Translations under genes and position numbers: made by a program
The notes under the pieces: generated by a model
What the model was told of the DNA's origin: nothing
The model's database searches: none
What the model saw: only the letters and a program-made list of their open reading frames with translations
Part shown: positions 13,239 through 32,956 of the stretch, in pieces
How positions within the stretch are numbered: the first letter of the stretch is position 1
How the letters are laid out: every line of letters starts with the position of its first letter
NCBI RefSeq assembly: GCF_001039355.2
Contig: NW_019775968.1
Span: 374,779 to 438,778 of the forward strand
Length of the DNA stretch: 64,000 nt
Source of the DNA: Lingula anatina
Lineage: Eukaryota > Brachiopoda > Lingulata > Lingulida > Lingulidae
Direction of reading: 5' to 3'

Positions 13239-15749
13239 CAGGAGAGTGGGGGAAGGAAGGCTCAGTAATTCAACAGTATTTGACAATTGTCATTTGTACA
13301 TGTACAGTCCTGTAGAGTTTTTAAAGATTTTACCAGGTTTCATTTTATTATAAACCTAAGAAATGGTGGAGTGAAAAGACAATTTGTAATGGTGTTTCAA
13401 ACATGAATTATTTTAATAGTTTTTTTTAACTTTTTGGGGTTTGAATATAACACAGATGCCAATAATTCAATGTTTTTATATTGAGACCACTTAATTGTTT
13501 TATTCTGGTGCTCTGGCAATCCCTCAGTGTCATAGTAAATATTATAGTTACAGTGTCAAAGTTTATTATTTATTAGGTAGAAGACTTAAGACACTGTTTT
13601 GGAAGAAAAAAATATTATTTGGTTAACGAGCAGTATTTATCATTTAGATGAATTTATACCATGTGAAGAGGAAATGAGAATGATTTTATTACTAGGATTA
13701 TCTTAGAATCACATTTTGGTCAGTTTTAATTTTTCTGTTTCTATTTTCATGTACTGAAGTATTTCGTGTATTTTACTAGTGGAAACAGCTCTGCTTTTCC
13801 TCATGCTGTCTCTTAATACAGAGTAATTTTTGAAGGAGTAGCAACTTTAGATTTACTACTAAATCCCAATTTCATTTACTTGTTTGTATTCTTTTACTAT
13901 TATATATACATACAGTGAGTGAATGACCTATTTTTACTAAAAGTGATTTTCTTTCAAAATACTTAAACTTCACTTTATATGTATTTGTCAGTTTTTTATA
14001 TGTCATATCATGTAGCAGATATTCCTCATACTGTTCTTAATGGGAAAAAACCTTTTAGAACTTAATTAATAATGTGTCAGATTAGAAAATTGATCATAAA
14101 AATGCCATCTTATAAAAAATACAGCGTTGTTTTTCTTCCATTACTATATTGCACATCATGGCCTCATGTAATTGACGTTTGGTAAATGAGGACAAGTGAA
14201 TGACATCTTTGCCTAGAAGCATCCAATTTTAAAATAAATGTGGATTTTCCATCCATCATATCTTATTTTCGGGCACTAAAATCCGATACATTATCAGAAT
14301 CATAATTCATAATTTGATTTTTAATGAACGAGTGCATGTTATGAACACATCTGACTAAAGTCAACTTTTTGTACACTTTACAATCAAGTGGTGTACCTGA
14401 CCTCTCAAACAATTTTTTACATGTTTTGCCGAGAATGCTTTCAGGATGAGAAGTAGGCATTTTCACCTGTCATGAAAAACACTAAAATGTAAAGGAAGTC
14501 TTGTTTCAATCAGTCTTCTGCTTATATGTAAGATGTCGGAGCATTTGGTGACCAGCCACTGTAGTTTTTAATAATTATTCCAAATTTAATCATACAATAT
14601 TTTGTTATTGTCTCTGACAGACACTATAACAATATTTATTGCATAAATTTCAACGAAGACATTTTTCTTTTCATCTCTTTTTATGGTGACTGCAAAATAA
14701 AGGATTTTTGTCAATTTTGATGCAATATCACATACTGTTTAAAAGCCTTATTCACCACTTATTTTAATAAAGTACCAGTAACATGCACATTCAGGAAATG
14801 TTAATAGCAAAGGGCTTCATTTCCAGGGGATTTCAGTCACACACTAGAATTCCCAAATGAAAATCTCACCAAAAAATTCAAAACCTTCAGAAAAACAATC
14901 CAATAAAGCAGCTATTCAAACTTGCCCTGTATTTATATATTGCACCATAAATCACTCCAGCAAGTTGAAAGATAATTAGTCACAAGGTTTTCCAAATATT
15001 GTGTAAGCTGTGACAGCAGGGACATGCCCAAGTGATGGCTGTATGTACTGACATGCTGTGACTAATATAACTCACAAAAACAGTGCTCAACAGGCTTTCT
15101 GCACTCATAATTTATTAGTAATTCAATGAAGATTAGCACAGTCTATTGCAAATAGGTAGAATTGATTAACACTGAGCTAAAATATGTGTCCCACAGTCTC
15201 CCACACAGTGCTTTAAAGATTTTATCACTGTTATGATGTATGTATTAAATCATACAGAGTGAATTTTGTTGTTCAACGTGCTACAGATTATTGAATGTAC
15301 CTCATTACATTTGACAATTTATTCACATGGGGAGTTAATATTTTTTGTTCAGTGTAAATAATATGAATACAGTTTAATCCACATCATATGAAAGTATCTG
15401 CAATTTTATGATAGTCCTATCAAGGAGATGAAGCCAAGATAATCACAGTTGATTAATCCTTATACAACTGAAAGCAAGATAATTTTTTCTTATAAGTAAC
15501 ATTCATTAAGGGATTCAGATAATATGATTATAACTCGAACACCCCAAAAAATTACTGAAAATAGTTCAAATTCAGTTACCTAAATAGTAAATTAATAAAT
15601 GAATCGGTAAACTGAGAGCACAAAAGGTTTTTTGCACAATTTGTCAAATTCTTTGTTACAAATTTCACTTTGCCAGTCTACCGCCATATGGGTCTCGATT
15701 GGTTTCAAATATCATGATTACATGATGGCAACAGCATCATTGAAACATC
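13239..15749. other. Convergent 3' UTRs and intergenic spacer
   Basis: The papilin-like gene (+) and the esterase gene (-) converge here. AATAAA at 14233-14238 and 14696-14701 on the plus strand could end papilin transcripts, giving 3' UTRs of about 1.0 or 1.5 kb. For the esterase, TTTATT near 15318 is a possible minus-strand polyadenylation signal. No other gene is seen; the ORFs here are short and low in complexity. Confidence 0.5.
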
Positions 15750-23378
<7,629 letters not shown>

Positions 23379-23593
23379 TTAAAAGGATAACAACTGTTCA
23401 TTGTGACCAAAAAATTAATTTTCCTATGATAACGTCGTTGAGTTCGGTGGTGATTATAAAGATGTCTGTGTCAATGCAAATTATACTGCCATGATGCTCT
23501 GGACAATGAAACGCCTTTTGACATAGGATTTTGCATATCCCCCTTAACAGTGCACATCATGAAAAATCTCTCCAACCTCACTTTTATTCCAAC

Positions 23594-23634
<41 letters not shown>
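23594..23634. repeat. (ATA)n microsatellite
   Basis: About 13 ATA/TAA units upstream of the esterase gene, next to a short TTG run. Confidence 0.9.
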
Positions 23635-23635
<1 letters not shown>

Positions 23636-23711
23636 TGTTGTTGTTGATTTATTTTTAGTGGGTTTTTAGGCTCTATTGATTTTTTTTTTTTTGCAAATTC
23701 TAAAAAAGCTT

Positions 23712-24072
23712 TTAAGTTATTTTGATAGGGCCTATCTTTTAGATAATAAGAAAGTACAGCAAAATAATTGAAAATCCCGTGTATCAACAGTGGCGAATTT
23801 AGAGGGGGGTTCAGGGGGGTCCTGACCCCCCCCCCCCTTCGGTTTCTGAAAAATATATCACACCAATATTCCCCTCTTGAAATTAGAATTTTGACTAGTT
23901 GGATCATAGCTCTAAACCATACCAAATGGCACCATTCGCCTTCTAAAAGATCAAAAATTTTCGGGGCCCTTCAGCGGACCCCGAACCCCACGCCAAGAAG
24001 GGGGGGGGGGGGGTTGGCTTTGCATCCGCGGACCCCCCTTCAAATAATCTTGGATCCGCCCCTGTATTACTG
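23712..24072. repeat. First copy of a ~360-bp block repeated across an n
   Basis: The block from TTAAGTTATTTTGATAGG to TATTACTG is repeated almost base for base at 24258-24613, just after the n at 24254. Both copies contain a CAGTGGCGAATTTAG...GGATCCGCCCCTG repeat (23788-24064 and 24334-24605) with long C and G runs. The pattern fits two alleles placed in tandem by the assembler. Confidence 0.85.
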
Positions 24073-24245
24073 GGGGCGTCTCGATAGTCCGAAGGTTCAT
24101 TGGTCCGAAGGTTCATTGGTCCGAAAAGTGGTAACATTTTCATCGATTTTTTAATCAAGGGTTCATTGGTCCGAAGGTTCTATAGTGAACATTCGGACCA
24201 ATGAACCTTCGGACTATTGAACCTTCGGACTATCGCTACGGCCCC
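24073..24245. mobile_element. Foldback DNA element with 3-bp target duplication
   Basis: The 173-bp element starts GGGGCGTCTCGATAGTCC and ends GGACTATCGCTACGGCCCC, which are imperfect inverses. Tandem units GGTTCATTGGTCCGAA fill the left part, and their inverse CGGACCAATGAACC the right part. It is flanked by CTG at 24070-24072 and 24246-24248. The nearby allele (24606-24620) reads TATTACTGCATTC with one CTG, which is the expected empty site. No protein is encoded. Confidence 0.8.
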
Positions 24246-24257
24246 CTGCATTCNCCC

Positions 24258-24613
24258 TTAAGTTATTTTGATAGGGCCTATCTTTTAGATAATAAGAAAG
24301 TACAGCAAAATAATTGAAAATCCCGTGTATCAACAGTGGCGAATTTAGAGGGGGGTTCAGGGGGGTCCTGACCCCCCCCCCCTTCGGTTTCTGAAAAATA
24401 TATCACACCAATATTCCCCTCTTGAAATTAGAATTTTGACTAGTTGGACCATAGCTCTAAACCATACCAAATGGCACCATTCGCCTTCTAAAAGATCAAA
24501 AATTTTCGGGGCCCTTCAGCGGACCCCGAACCCCACGCCAAGAAGGGGGGGGGGTTGGCTTTGCATCCGCGGACCCCCCTTCAAATAATCTTGGATCCGC
24601 CCCTGTATTACTG
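24258..24613. repeat. Second copy of the block, with empty insertion site
   Basis: Differs from 23712-24072 mainly in homopolymer lengths and one base (GGACC against GGATC near 24450). It runs straight from TATTACTG into CATTCATT, without the 173-bp element that follows the first copy. Confidence 0.85.
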
Positions 24614-24806
24614 CATTCATTATTAGCCGATACTAGTATTGTCATATGTGTAAGGGCGTACATTGCTAGAAAATAACCATCCACAGCCTTATAAGACACT
24701 TAATTTAGTTGCTCTAGTTGTTTTATTTTTTCACATGTAGGTTCTTTAATCTATGTCAATTTTCCTTAGGGGTTATTTGGTAGTTTGATGTTTTTCTGTT
24801 GTAACA

Positions 24807-24974
24807 CAGGGGCGGATTTAGGCCGTCTTCTGGATCTTCCAGAAGACGGTCAGATTTTCAAGTTTTCATTTAAAGGTATCTTATTTTTTCTGTTGGAAGA
24901 CGGTCAAAATTGGAGGATAGATCAATAAATATAATTTGGAAGACTGTCAGAAAATAGCTCTGGATCCGCCCCTG
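24807..24974 (+). mobile_element. Small hAT-like non-autonomous transposon, copy B
   Basis: The ends CAGGGGCGGAT and ATCCGCCCCTG form terminal inverted repeats, flanked by perfect 5-bp direct repeats TAACA (24802-24806 and 24975-24979). Internal GAAGACGGTCA repeats and AATTGGAGGATAGATCAA match copy A (19961-20122) in reverse. It sits in the esterase-WDR26 spacer, about 320 bp before the WDR26 start codon. Confidence 0.75.
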
Positions 24975-25077
24975 TAACAGGTCTTTTTTCAGGGGGAGAA
25001 GAGGGGTTGTCGTTGGGCAACAAATGCATCAGGTGTGATTTGAAATTGCAATCTCCCACAAGTCCTTGCGGCACTCA

Positions 25078-25085
25078 TGACGTCA
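25078..25085. promoter_or_regulatory. Palindromic CRE upstream of WDR26
   Basis: TGACGTCA, the full CREB/ATF site, lies about 210 bp before the WDR26 ATG within a GC-richer stretch. Location and sequence fit a core promoter element, but use is inferred. Confidence 0.5.
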
Positions 25086-25292
25086 CTCATCAAAATAAAG
25101 CAAGTCGACAGTGTTTTCATCAGCTGATTAAAAGATCTTTGGAGAGGCTGGACCTTGGCGCAGTGAGATTCCCGTCTCGGTTGCTGCCGGCCGCATTGAA
25201 GTTTGGTCGTCATACTGGAATCGTCCTCCGAGCCCGACGACGGTGGAAGCCCCTCTCCGCCGAGGAAAAAGCTTCGAGTGTCTGCCAGTAAC

Positions 25293-28200
25293 ATGCAAGC
25301 TAATGGCTGCCCTCAGCATAACGGGGAGGTTGCTGCTTCCACGTCGTCGCAGGTCCACCAAAATGGAGCCAGTCTGACTTTGAGTAATGGACAGGCTGGG
25401 ACAGAGACTAGTCTAGCTCGATGTCCAAAAGTTTTGACCAAAAGTGACCGGGACATCGTCCGATTGATCGGTCAACACTTGCGAGGACTCGGACTTGAGT
25501 ATGGGCCCTTTGTTATTGTTGTTTTTGTTGAGACGCGTATTTGTTTTGCTAAGTCAAAACAAAAATTTAATATTCGTGAAGTGGTTAATACCTGTTATAT
25601 GAATTCAGATGGGATTTGATAATAATTGAAGAACCAAAGATGTTCAAAAGATTTGCATTTGTTTTATTTCATTTCAAAGTTTGATGTTTTCTAAGCAGGT
25701 GGGAAACAAATAAAGGGGTCAAGCTTTTTATTTGAACATGTGGTAGGTTACTTGTATAGTCTTCTCTTTCAAGATTGAAAGGCCAGGATAGTAGTCCTGT
25801 GTTCAATGAAAAGTTATGGGCTATACATTTTTACTTGGAACACCAGCCAATAATAGAGGTTAATCTTAATTTTATAATGTCTTATAAGACTGGTTTCATA
25901 AAATGACTAATGTTGACAATTGGTCTTAGCAAAGATTAATGAGAATCTTAGCTGACTTTGTGATGCTCCTAAGAGTTATTGTATTTAAGACTGCTTTCCT
26001 TATTTTGAACATAGTGCAAATTATGATTGTCTTGACAGTGATAATTAATATATCATTGCATGGTGACAAGGGTTGGGCAATATTTTCTGTAGGCTTATCT
26101 TTGTCAAGCTCCTAGACCAATTAAAGAAAAGTTAATTTTACATAATTGATTATTCAAGTTTTGCAGTCTAAGCCAGTTAAAAAAAAACTTGTGTCCCCAG
26201 GTTAATATCTCCTTAGGGCCAAGACAGTGAAGTGCCTATATTTTTATTTTCTTATATTGCCATCCGTTGACTATAAAGCACATTATGCATCTTTCATGTC
26301 CCATTCATTTTAAGGGCTCATTCCCAATGAAACTTTCATATTACATAGATTGATCCAACTCTGCAGGACTGATTGCAATAAGAGCCCACAATTCAGTAGG
26401 AATGATCTAGATAAACCAATAGTTTGAATGAGAATGAATCCTAAGACTAATGTAATAAAGTCAGCTTAATAAAGAGGTTGATGTGCAGTCAAAATAATTG
26501 TCAGTCAGACAGCAGAAAAGTATGGAAGCTCAGGTAACTTAGTCATGCAAAGCTTATGTTACATAATGCACGTAATAGTGTATTTTCTATAAAGACATGC
26601 AGGTGTTTAGCAGTCAAAATTTGCATTAGGTTTGGTAAGATAAATTATTAAATACGTATGTGTCATGGGCAAGATTAAAGTCAAGGCAGATTTAAAATCC
26701 CTAAGTGAATTTATTTACATCTCTGTTAAATACCTGTTGAATTTTAGTCTTAAGTATTATGATTGTCTAGAAACAAGTACATTGTGTTATTAATTATTAA
26801 GGCTTCTGTTATAAATATGTAAATAATATATGTTAACCAATACTGTGTCAGAGATGTAGCTCACATATATATAATGGTATATCCAGACAATTATCCTTTA
26901 TAAGCTAAAGAAAAAAAAAGAATATTGATTTGCAATTGCAGAACTGATAAGGTTTAGTTTATTGGATAAAAGTGAAGGCTTAACTTGAATGCACTGGTAG
27001 TAAGAGAAAATAGAATTTTTTTCTATCTTGACTTGATCATAAAGTTGTTTTGTTCTTGCTCTGTTGGGTTCTGAGTTTTTCAGCTTCTATTTGCTTTCTT
27101 GGAGCTACATTTCAAATTATATAATGCTGATGTATATAGTAATCACACTTCAATATATTGGCAGGCATATATATATGTGTTCTTGCTTGGTGGATGTGTG
27201 CAACTATGCCATCATGCTATTTCTGTATAAGAATTAACTACTGTTTATAATCTCTCTCTCTCTCTCTCTTTTTCAGTCGCACTGTTGATCAGTTAATTCA
27301 AGAGTCGGGTTGCTCTCTGGAGCATCATGCTGCTTCCAAGTTCCGTTCACATGTAATGAATGGAGAATGGGATAAGGTGAGGGCATATGTATATTTTTTA
27401 TGAAAGAAAATATTGTGATTTATGAATTTGGCTTTTAAAATAAACCATAGGTTTGTCTGTTTGAAAATTTTTATGTATGTCTTTCTGAGTGGCATTTCAT
27501 AACATTTATATAAGACAATAAAATGCCACTTTGAAAAAATGACTTACTTTATTTTTTGTGGTCCCATATATTTATACTTAAAAGCTACTAAAAACCTCTG
27601 AAAACATTTACTACCACAACTTAGTGGCCACTGTATTGAAATTAAAATACTAGTACACTTTAGATATTTGAGAGAGGAGGGTTACTCAAGTGTGAAATTA
27701 ACCTGATAAAGCAGAAGAAATACGATAGTCCTACCAGATTGGCTATAAAAAGAATTGTTTGATTTGTGAAGGCTTATTTATGGAATCTTGTCTGGTGAAT
27801 GATGCTAAGAGACATACGGGGTTTCACAAACTATTTATTTATATTTTTAAAAAGGAATAAGGAGAACAAACTCCTAAGACTATCAATGTTCATCCTCTGT
27901 CTCTCTGTACTTCCTTATTTATGTCTCTATTACTGATTTGTTGTTTCTTTGCTTGACCTCCTGATTCAATTTCTCAGGCTGAGTTGGACCTCAATGAACT
28001 CAAAGGGTTAGTGGACAGCCAACAAGGGTCACTGGTAAGTACAACAAGAAATTTGCTGATTTTATGGGCAGGTAGCAGTAGAGAGTAAGTTGAAGAATTT
28101 TGAAATGACAAATCCTTATTTATTTGCTTTATTATAAGCATGTTTTGGTCACCACTAACTTCTTAAGACAAGAACAAATTTTTACTGAAAAAAAAAAAAG

Positions 28201-31200
28201 ACTTTTCTTTACAATTGATTTTTTAATAAATATTGCACAGAAGGCATTTACCTAATGCTTAAACATCTTTTTCAGAAAATGAAGTTTTTAATCTTGGAGC
28301 AGAAATACCTTGAATACTTAGAAGATGGAAGTGTACTAGATGCCTTACATGTGCTGAGGAATGAACTCACACCACTTAAATTTAACACAGAACGAGTGCA
28401 TGAATTGAGCTCGTAAGTACGGGCTGAGCTGATAGTTTACTTATATCTTTGTGTTTGTTATTTGTTATCTTTATAACCTACTGTTATATCACCATCAAAA
28501 CTACAGCAGTGCTAAACTATACTCGTATAAAAAGTTTTGTATTGCCAAACTGGTGAGCTGTCACAATCTTGATGATCTGGAGAGAATTTAAATGTGAATA
28601 CATTTTTAGGTGTCTGTGTAACAATTCTGAAAGGTTTATGATTAGTAAGAAACCTGAAGATCTAAGAATTTAAATATGAATAGATGTTTAGGTTTAAGAT
28701 GTGTAAATATACGTGACTAAAATTTGAGAGAGGTAACATGTATTTATGTTTATTGCTCTTTAGGTTTATGATGTGTAACAACCCTGAAGATCTGAGAGAG
28801 ATGGCAGATTGGGAGGGGAAGTCACCAGAAGCAAGACAGAAGCTCATGGAAAGGTTACAGTGTAAGTAGAAAGATGCGAGGTGGGAAGGGACAGACTGCC
28901 TTGATCTGCCTTAGAATAAACCTGACATTCCTTAAATTTGATAAATTTAGTCTGATTGACAATGATTTGTCATCTGTTTTCGTCCCTAGAATAATGCTGC
29001 AAATCTTGAGACTATTCAACAAAAATGCACAAAAATGGAAAAATTTCCTCTTATTTGCAGTAATTCATTAATTTCAAACACATTCCCATTTAATTTTGGC
29101 AAAATTTGTCATTTTATTTACTCCCAAAAAACCCGTTATTTAGAAATTTTAGAAATTATATTTTTGCAGGCTTTACTGGTAAAGCATTGGTTTGTAAAAT
29201 AGGATATAACAGTTTTTGCTTGAAATAAGTGAAATATTTTCCTTTTTATTATTTCCAGCATTCCTGCCCCCAACTGTAATGCTGCCACCACGTCGTCTTC
29301 AAACTTTGCTCAACCAAGCTATAGAACTCCAGAAAGAGAACTGTCCATATCACAACACTAAGTATGACAATGATCTGGAAGCAGTCTCCCTACTCATGGA
29401 TCATATATGTAGCAAGTATGTACCCAGTGTTTATGACAAGTATGCAATAGCCGTCTATGAGTTAAACTTCACATCGCACTAGGTCTCCTTATATTTTTTG
29501 AAAAAAGATGCATTTGCCTATTCCCTTGGCAGAGTTTGCACTCTAGGAGTGTGCACTAGTCTTTGTGTTGCTGTTGTGAAATTGAAAAGTTTTGTGATAT
29601 ATGCCATGTATGTTAAATCCCAATCCTTCTATCCAGGGAAGACTTCCCTTGCGCCACATTGCAAATACTAAATGACCATTGTGATGAGGTGTGGTACTGT
29701 AAGTTCTCCCCTTGTGGAACAAAACTGGCCACAGGCTCTAAAGATGGAACACTCATCATATGGGACATAAATAAAGTAAGTTGAAGGATAACAGAAGAAA
29801 TCTAGCATTTGTAATAGGGGGTACTCTGGGATATTATTTTCTCCAATCCATTCAAAATTGGTGACAAATATAAAATCATCCACATTTGACCAAAATCAAA
29901 TTCTATTTAATAGAAAATAGTTTAATTTTTTCCACATTTTCTCTAGTCAAACATTAATGTAATAATATTATGCTTAGTATTGTGCAATGTTTAGTATGCA
30001 AGTTAGAGCCCAGCAAAGTATATGGTTAAAGGGATAATAACTCTTTGATGAGATCTATATTTCACAATAAAAACATTGTGAACAACTCATAGAAATATAA
30101 TATATTCTGCTGTACAACATAAACGGCAGTTATAGCTATTATTCTGATATCTGAGCATGTGACCTCCATTGATGGCTATACTCTGTTATAAAGTGATTAT
30201 AACAAGAAAACAAACTTTTTAGAAAAAAAAACAGGGACTAATTTTGAATGTAAAAATGGATTCATTAACCATTGGTAAGTATGGGAAAATTGTTGTTTAC
30301 TCCAGGAAAATTCATTTTTTGGCCAAAACAAAGAGTTATTATCCCTTTAAATATGAGATGCTGGATTGTAAGTGCTAGATATGATATAACTGTTGAATAG
30401 AACACGATGTCTTTTTCATGTACTTGTAACTGACAACCAACTTGAATAACTGGTCTAAAATATTATGCCAGTTGGAGATGTATTGAATTAAATATTTAAT
30501 ATTTCCCTTTTTATGAAACTTTGGCAAGTAATGAGGTGCTATTTACACCTGTGTTCCAGGAAACACACGAATTAAGGCATAGGCGGACATTTGATGGACA
30601 TGCATATGGTGTGGCCTGTATAGCCTGGAGCCCAGACAGCATGTATATAGTGGCTTGTGGGCCTGAGGACTGCTCTGAACTCTGGCTCTGGAATGTAGAG
30701 GTACATATAGCATGGTGCAGTGTAGTGTTGCATAAAGTTAACAGATAGATTTAGTGTCCTTTATGGTATATCAGTGTTATTATTGCTAACCATTTTATTC
30801 TACTTTTCCAAAGACACTTGTTTTTGTCTTTTAAGCATTTTTCTTTTCTTTGATTTTCCTTGAATTATTGGTAAAATCCATTTGGCCATCTTTAAAGTAT
30901 TTGATTTTTTTTCACAAGAATATATTACATATTTGAACATTCAGTATCAAAAATTGTGTGTCAATATTAATTCTACATATTGTTCGCTAAGCATTGCATA
31001 GTATGTAATATCTGTGCATAGTTTCATTTATTACTCAATATATTGAGTTAATGGGCAATTGACCTTTTACTGTTTGTTTATTTTCAGACAGGAGATTTGC
31101 GGGTGAAGATGAGTCAATCCCCAGAAGACAGTTTGACTTGTGCATCATTTCATGCTGATGGGAAGAGGTTTATCACTGGAGGGACAAGAGGCCAGTTTTA

Positions 31201-32956
31201 TCAATGTGTAGGTGGCAGCTTTACCAATACAAGACTGCTCTAAAACTAAATCTTGAAAAAAATTTGAAATGACTAACATTTTGCTGATATTGTGTTACAT
31301 TTGAGGCTTTGGTTTTTAAAAAAGGGCCCACCTTTTACATTACCAAACCTAGCATACATGAAACAGTCTCACATACATATACTCCAATCTGTTCCTTCAT
31401 TTCTTTTCCAGGATTTAGATGGCAATGTGCTGGACTCCTGGGAGGGGGTCAGGGTGCAGGGCTTACAGTGTCAGAAAGATCACAAAGTAGTCCTAGCTTC
31501 AGATACACACCACAGAATTAGAGGATATAACTTTGATGAATTAACAGACTTCCAAGTGTAAGTAACAAATTTAGCTTTGCTGTCCTGTTTTTGATCTTAG
31601 ATAAGAGACCTATAGTTTTTGTAGGGACGTGTAATCAAATTCTTTGAGAAAATATTGTTACAGTGTGTTCAACTTCATCATTAACCAACAGTTAGTTTCA
31701 TTTTCATTTATTCGTGCTGTTTGTTTTGTTAAAGAATCCAAGAAGACCATCCTATCATGTCTTTCACAATAGCAGATGATGGACGGAGGACACTTCTTAA
31801 TGTTGCAACTCAGGTACTGTTATATTTGTATTTTTGTTAAATATCTTATCCTGCATCTTGAAGAAAGTTTTAAGGTATGAAGACACATTTATTGCAGTGA
31901 CATCCAGATTAAATGATCTTGAAATGTTTGATGCAGACAAGAGTAATATAGTTTCTAACCCTATTAGATGAAACTTCAGTATAGTAAAGCATCAATGAAA
32001 TTTCAGTGACCAGTGTAAATAATTTGGTCTTTTATATCTGTGCAACAGTATTGTAATCTTGTTTTATCTGAAACAGACTATTACATGTTCTTAAGCCAGT
32101 AGCAGCTTAGATTTTGGATCAACATTCTTGCACATCTGATACATATGGTATGTTTAAAACAATGCATTTGAATGTAATTTGAATGCTGCAGGGAGTGCAT
32201 TTATGGGATCTGAAGGACAAATGTTTACTTCGCAAGTTCCAAGGCATAACGCAAGGTTTCTACTCCATCCACTCCTGTTTTGGAGGACTGAATCAAGATT
32301 TTATTGCCAGTGGAAGTGAAGGTATGCAACTTGAAAGTTGGGGCACAGAGCAAGCAATTTAATAAGGGAGATTCTAAAAGTAAAAAATGTAGCTTTTGAC
32401 AGACATTTTGTCTTTGCTTTGCTTAAGATTTTATGAATTTAAGATTTCCACATGTTGTGGTTAAAACCGTTGACCAAATGTTTACTGAATTGGAAGTTAC
32501 TTCAAGGTGGACATTTATGACAAAGTGGGAAGTTCATTTGGCTTTGTGGTATTTTTGGGGTGGACCTTTTTGAAGTGACTTAACAAAATATAGCAGGCAA
32601 TTAACAGTTTGAATAGGAAACGCATTTATTTTAAGCACATAGTTTACTGTTCACTGTACTGGCTTTCAGATCACAAGGATATATCTGTCAAACCAAGCAT
32701 TTACAAGTTGATTAGGAATCTCATGGTGAAAAAAAAAAAACTTTAAAAGTTACTTTATTTTCTTTTAGATCACAAGGTATATATCTGGCACACCAAACGT
32801 GAGGTGCCCATCTGTGTATTAGAAGGTCATACTCGCACAGTGAACTGTGTACATTGGAATCCCAAGTTACCCAGCATGCTGGCCAGTGCATCTGATGATG
32901 GAACTGTAAGGATATGGGGGCCACAAAAATATTGTAAGCAAGGTGGGTTGACATAA
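25293..32956 (+). CDS. WDR26: WD repeat-containing protein 26 (CTLH/GID ligase subunit)
   Basis: Thirteen exons: 25293-25498, 27277-27376, 27978-28034, 28276-28412, 28764-28861, 29259-29415, 29637-29775, 30560-30700, 31088-31207, 31412-31557, 31735-31813, 32192-32321, 32769-32956. They give 565 residues with all phases matching. ATG 25293 was chosen because MQANG matches the vertebrate start as I remember it and it has A at -3. A LisH motif (IVRLIGQHL, residues about 50-80) is followed by CTLH (HVMNGEWDK to LTPLKF), then WD40 repeats such as [30 protein letters not shown] and [15 protein letters not shown]26 is the animal counterpart of yeast Gid7: it helps assemble and recruit substrates to the CTLH E3 ubiquitin ligase. 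The extreme C-terminus is uncertain. Confidence 0.93.
27251..27269. repeat. (CT)n tract at a splice acceptor
   Basis: A CT run forms the polypyrimidine tract of WDR26 exon 2 (27277). Its length may vary between individuals and affect splicing strength. Confidence 0.8.
28560..28763 (+). repeat. Decayed tandem copies of the start of WDR26 exon 5
   Basis: The intron before exon 28764-28861 holds two degraded repeats of the exon start and its acceptor. TTTAGGTGTCTGTGTAACAA (from about 28606), GGTTTATGATTAG with CCTGAAGATCTAAGA (from about 28632) and TTTAGGTTTAAGATGTGTAA (from about 28688) all echo the real TTTAGGTTTATGATGTGTAA...CCTGAAGATCTGAGA. Confidence 0.65.
30026..30350 (+). mobile_element. 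TTAA-ended MITE, copy 1 (WDR26 intron)
   Basis: A 325-bp element begins TTAAAGGGATAATAAC and ends with the exact inverse; the terminal inverted repeats are 22 bp with no mismatch, including the TTAA at each tip. It has no coding capacity. TTAA target sites are used by piggyBac and Kolobok transposases, so it is probably mobilised by one of these. It lies inside the WDR26 intron 29776-30559. Confidence 0.85.
32661..32700 (+). repeat. Decayed copy of the start of WDR26 exon 13
   Basis: CTTTCAGATCACAAGGATAT followed by ATCTGTCAAACCAA is nearly identical to the true acceptor and first 30 bases of exon 32769-32956, about 100 bp downstream. A missing base breaks the frame, so it is an unusable duplicate. 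Confidence 0.65.

Noticed and set aside
23593-24158. ORFs on both strands with Gly, Pro and Leu runs
   Set aside because: They arise from C, G and ATA homopolymer or microsatellite runs in duplicated transposon sequence.
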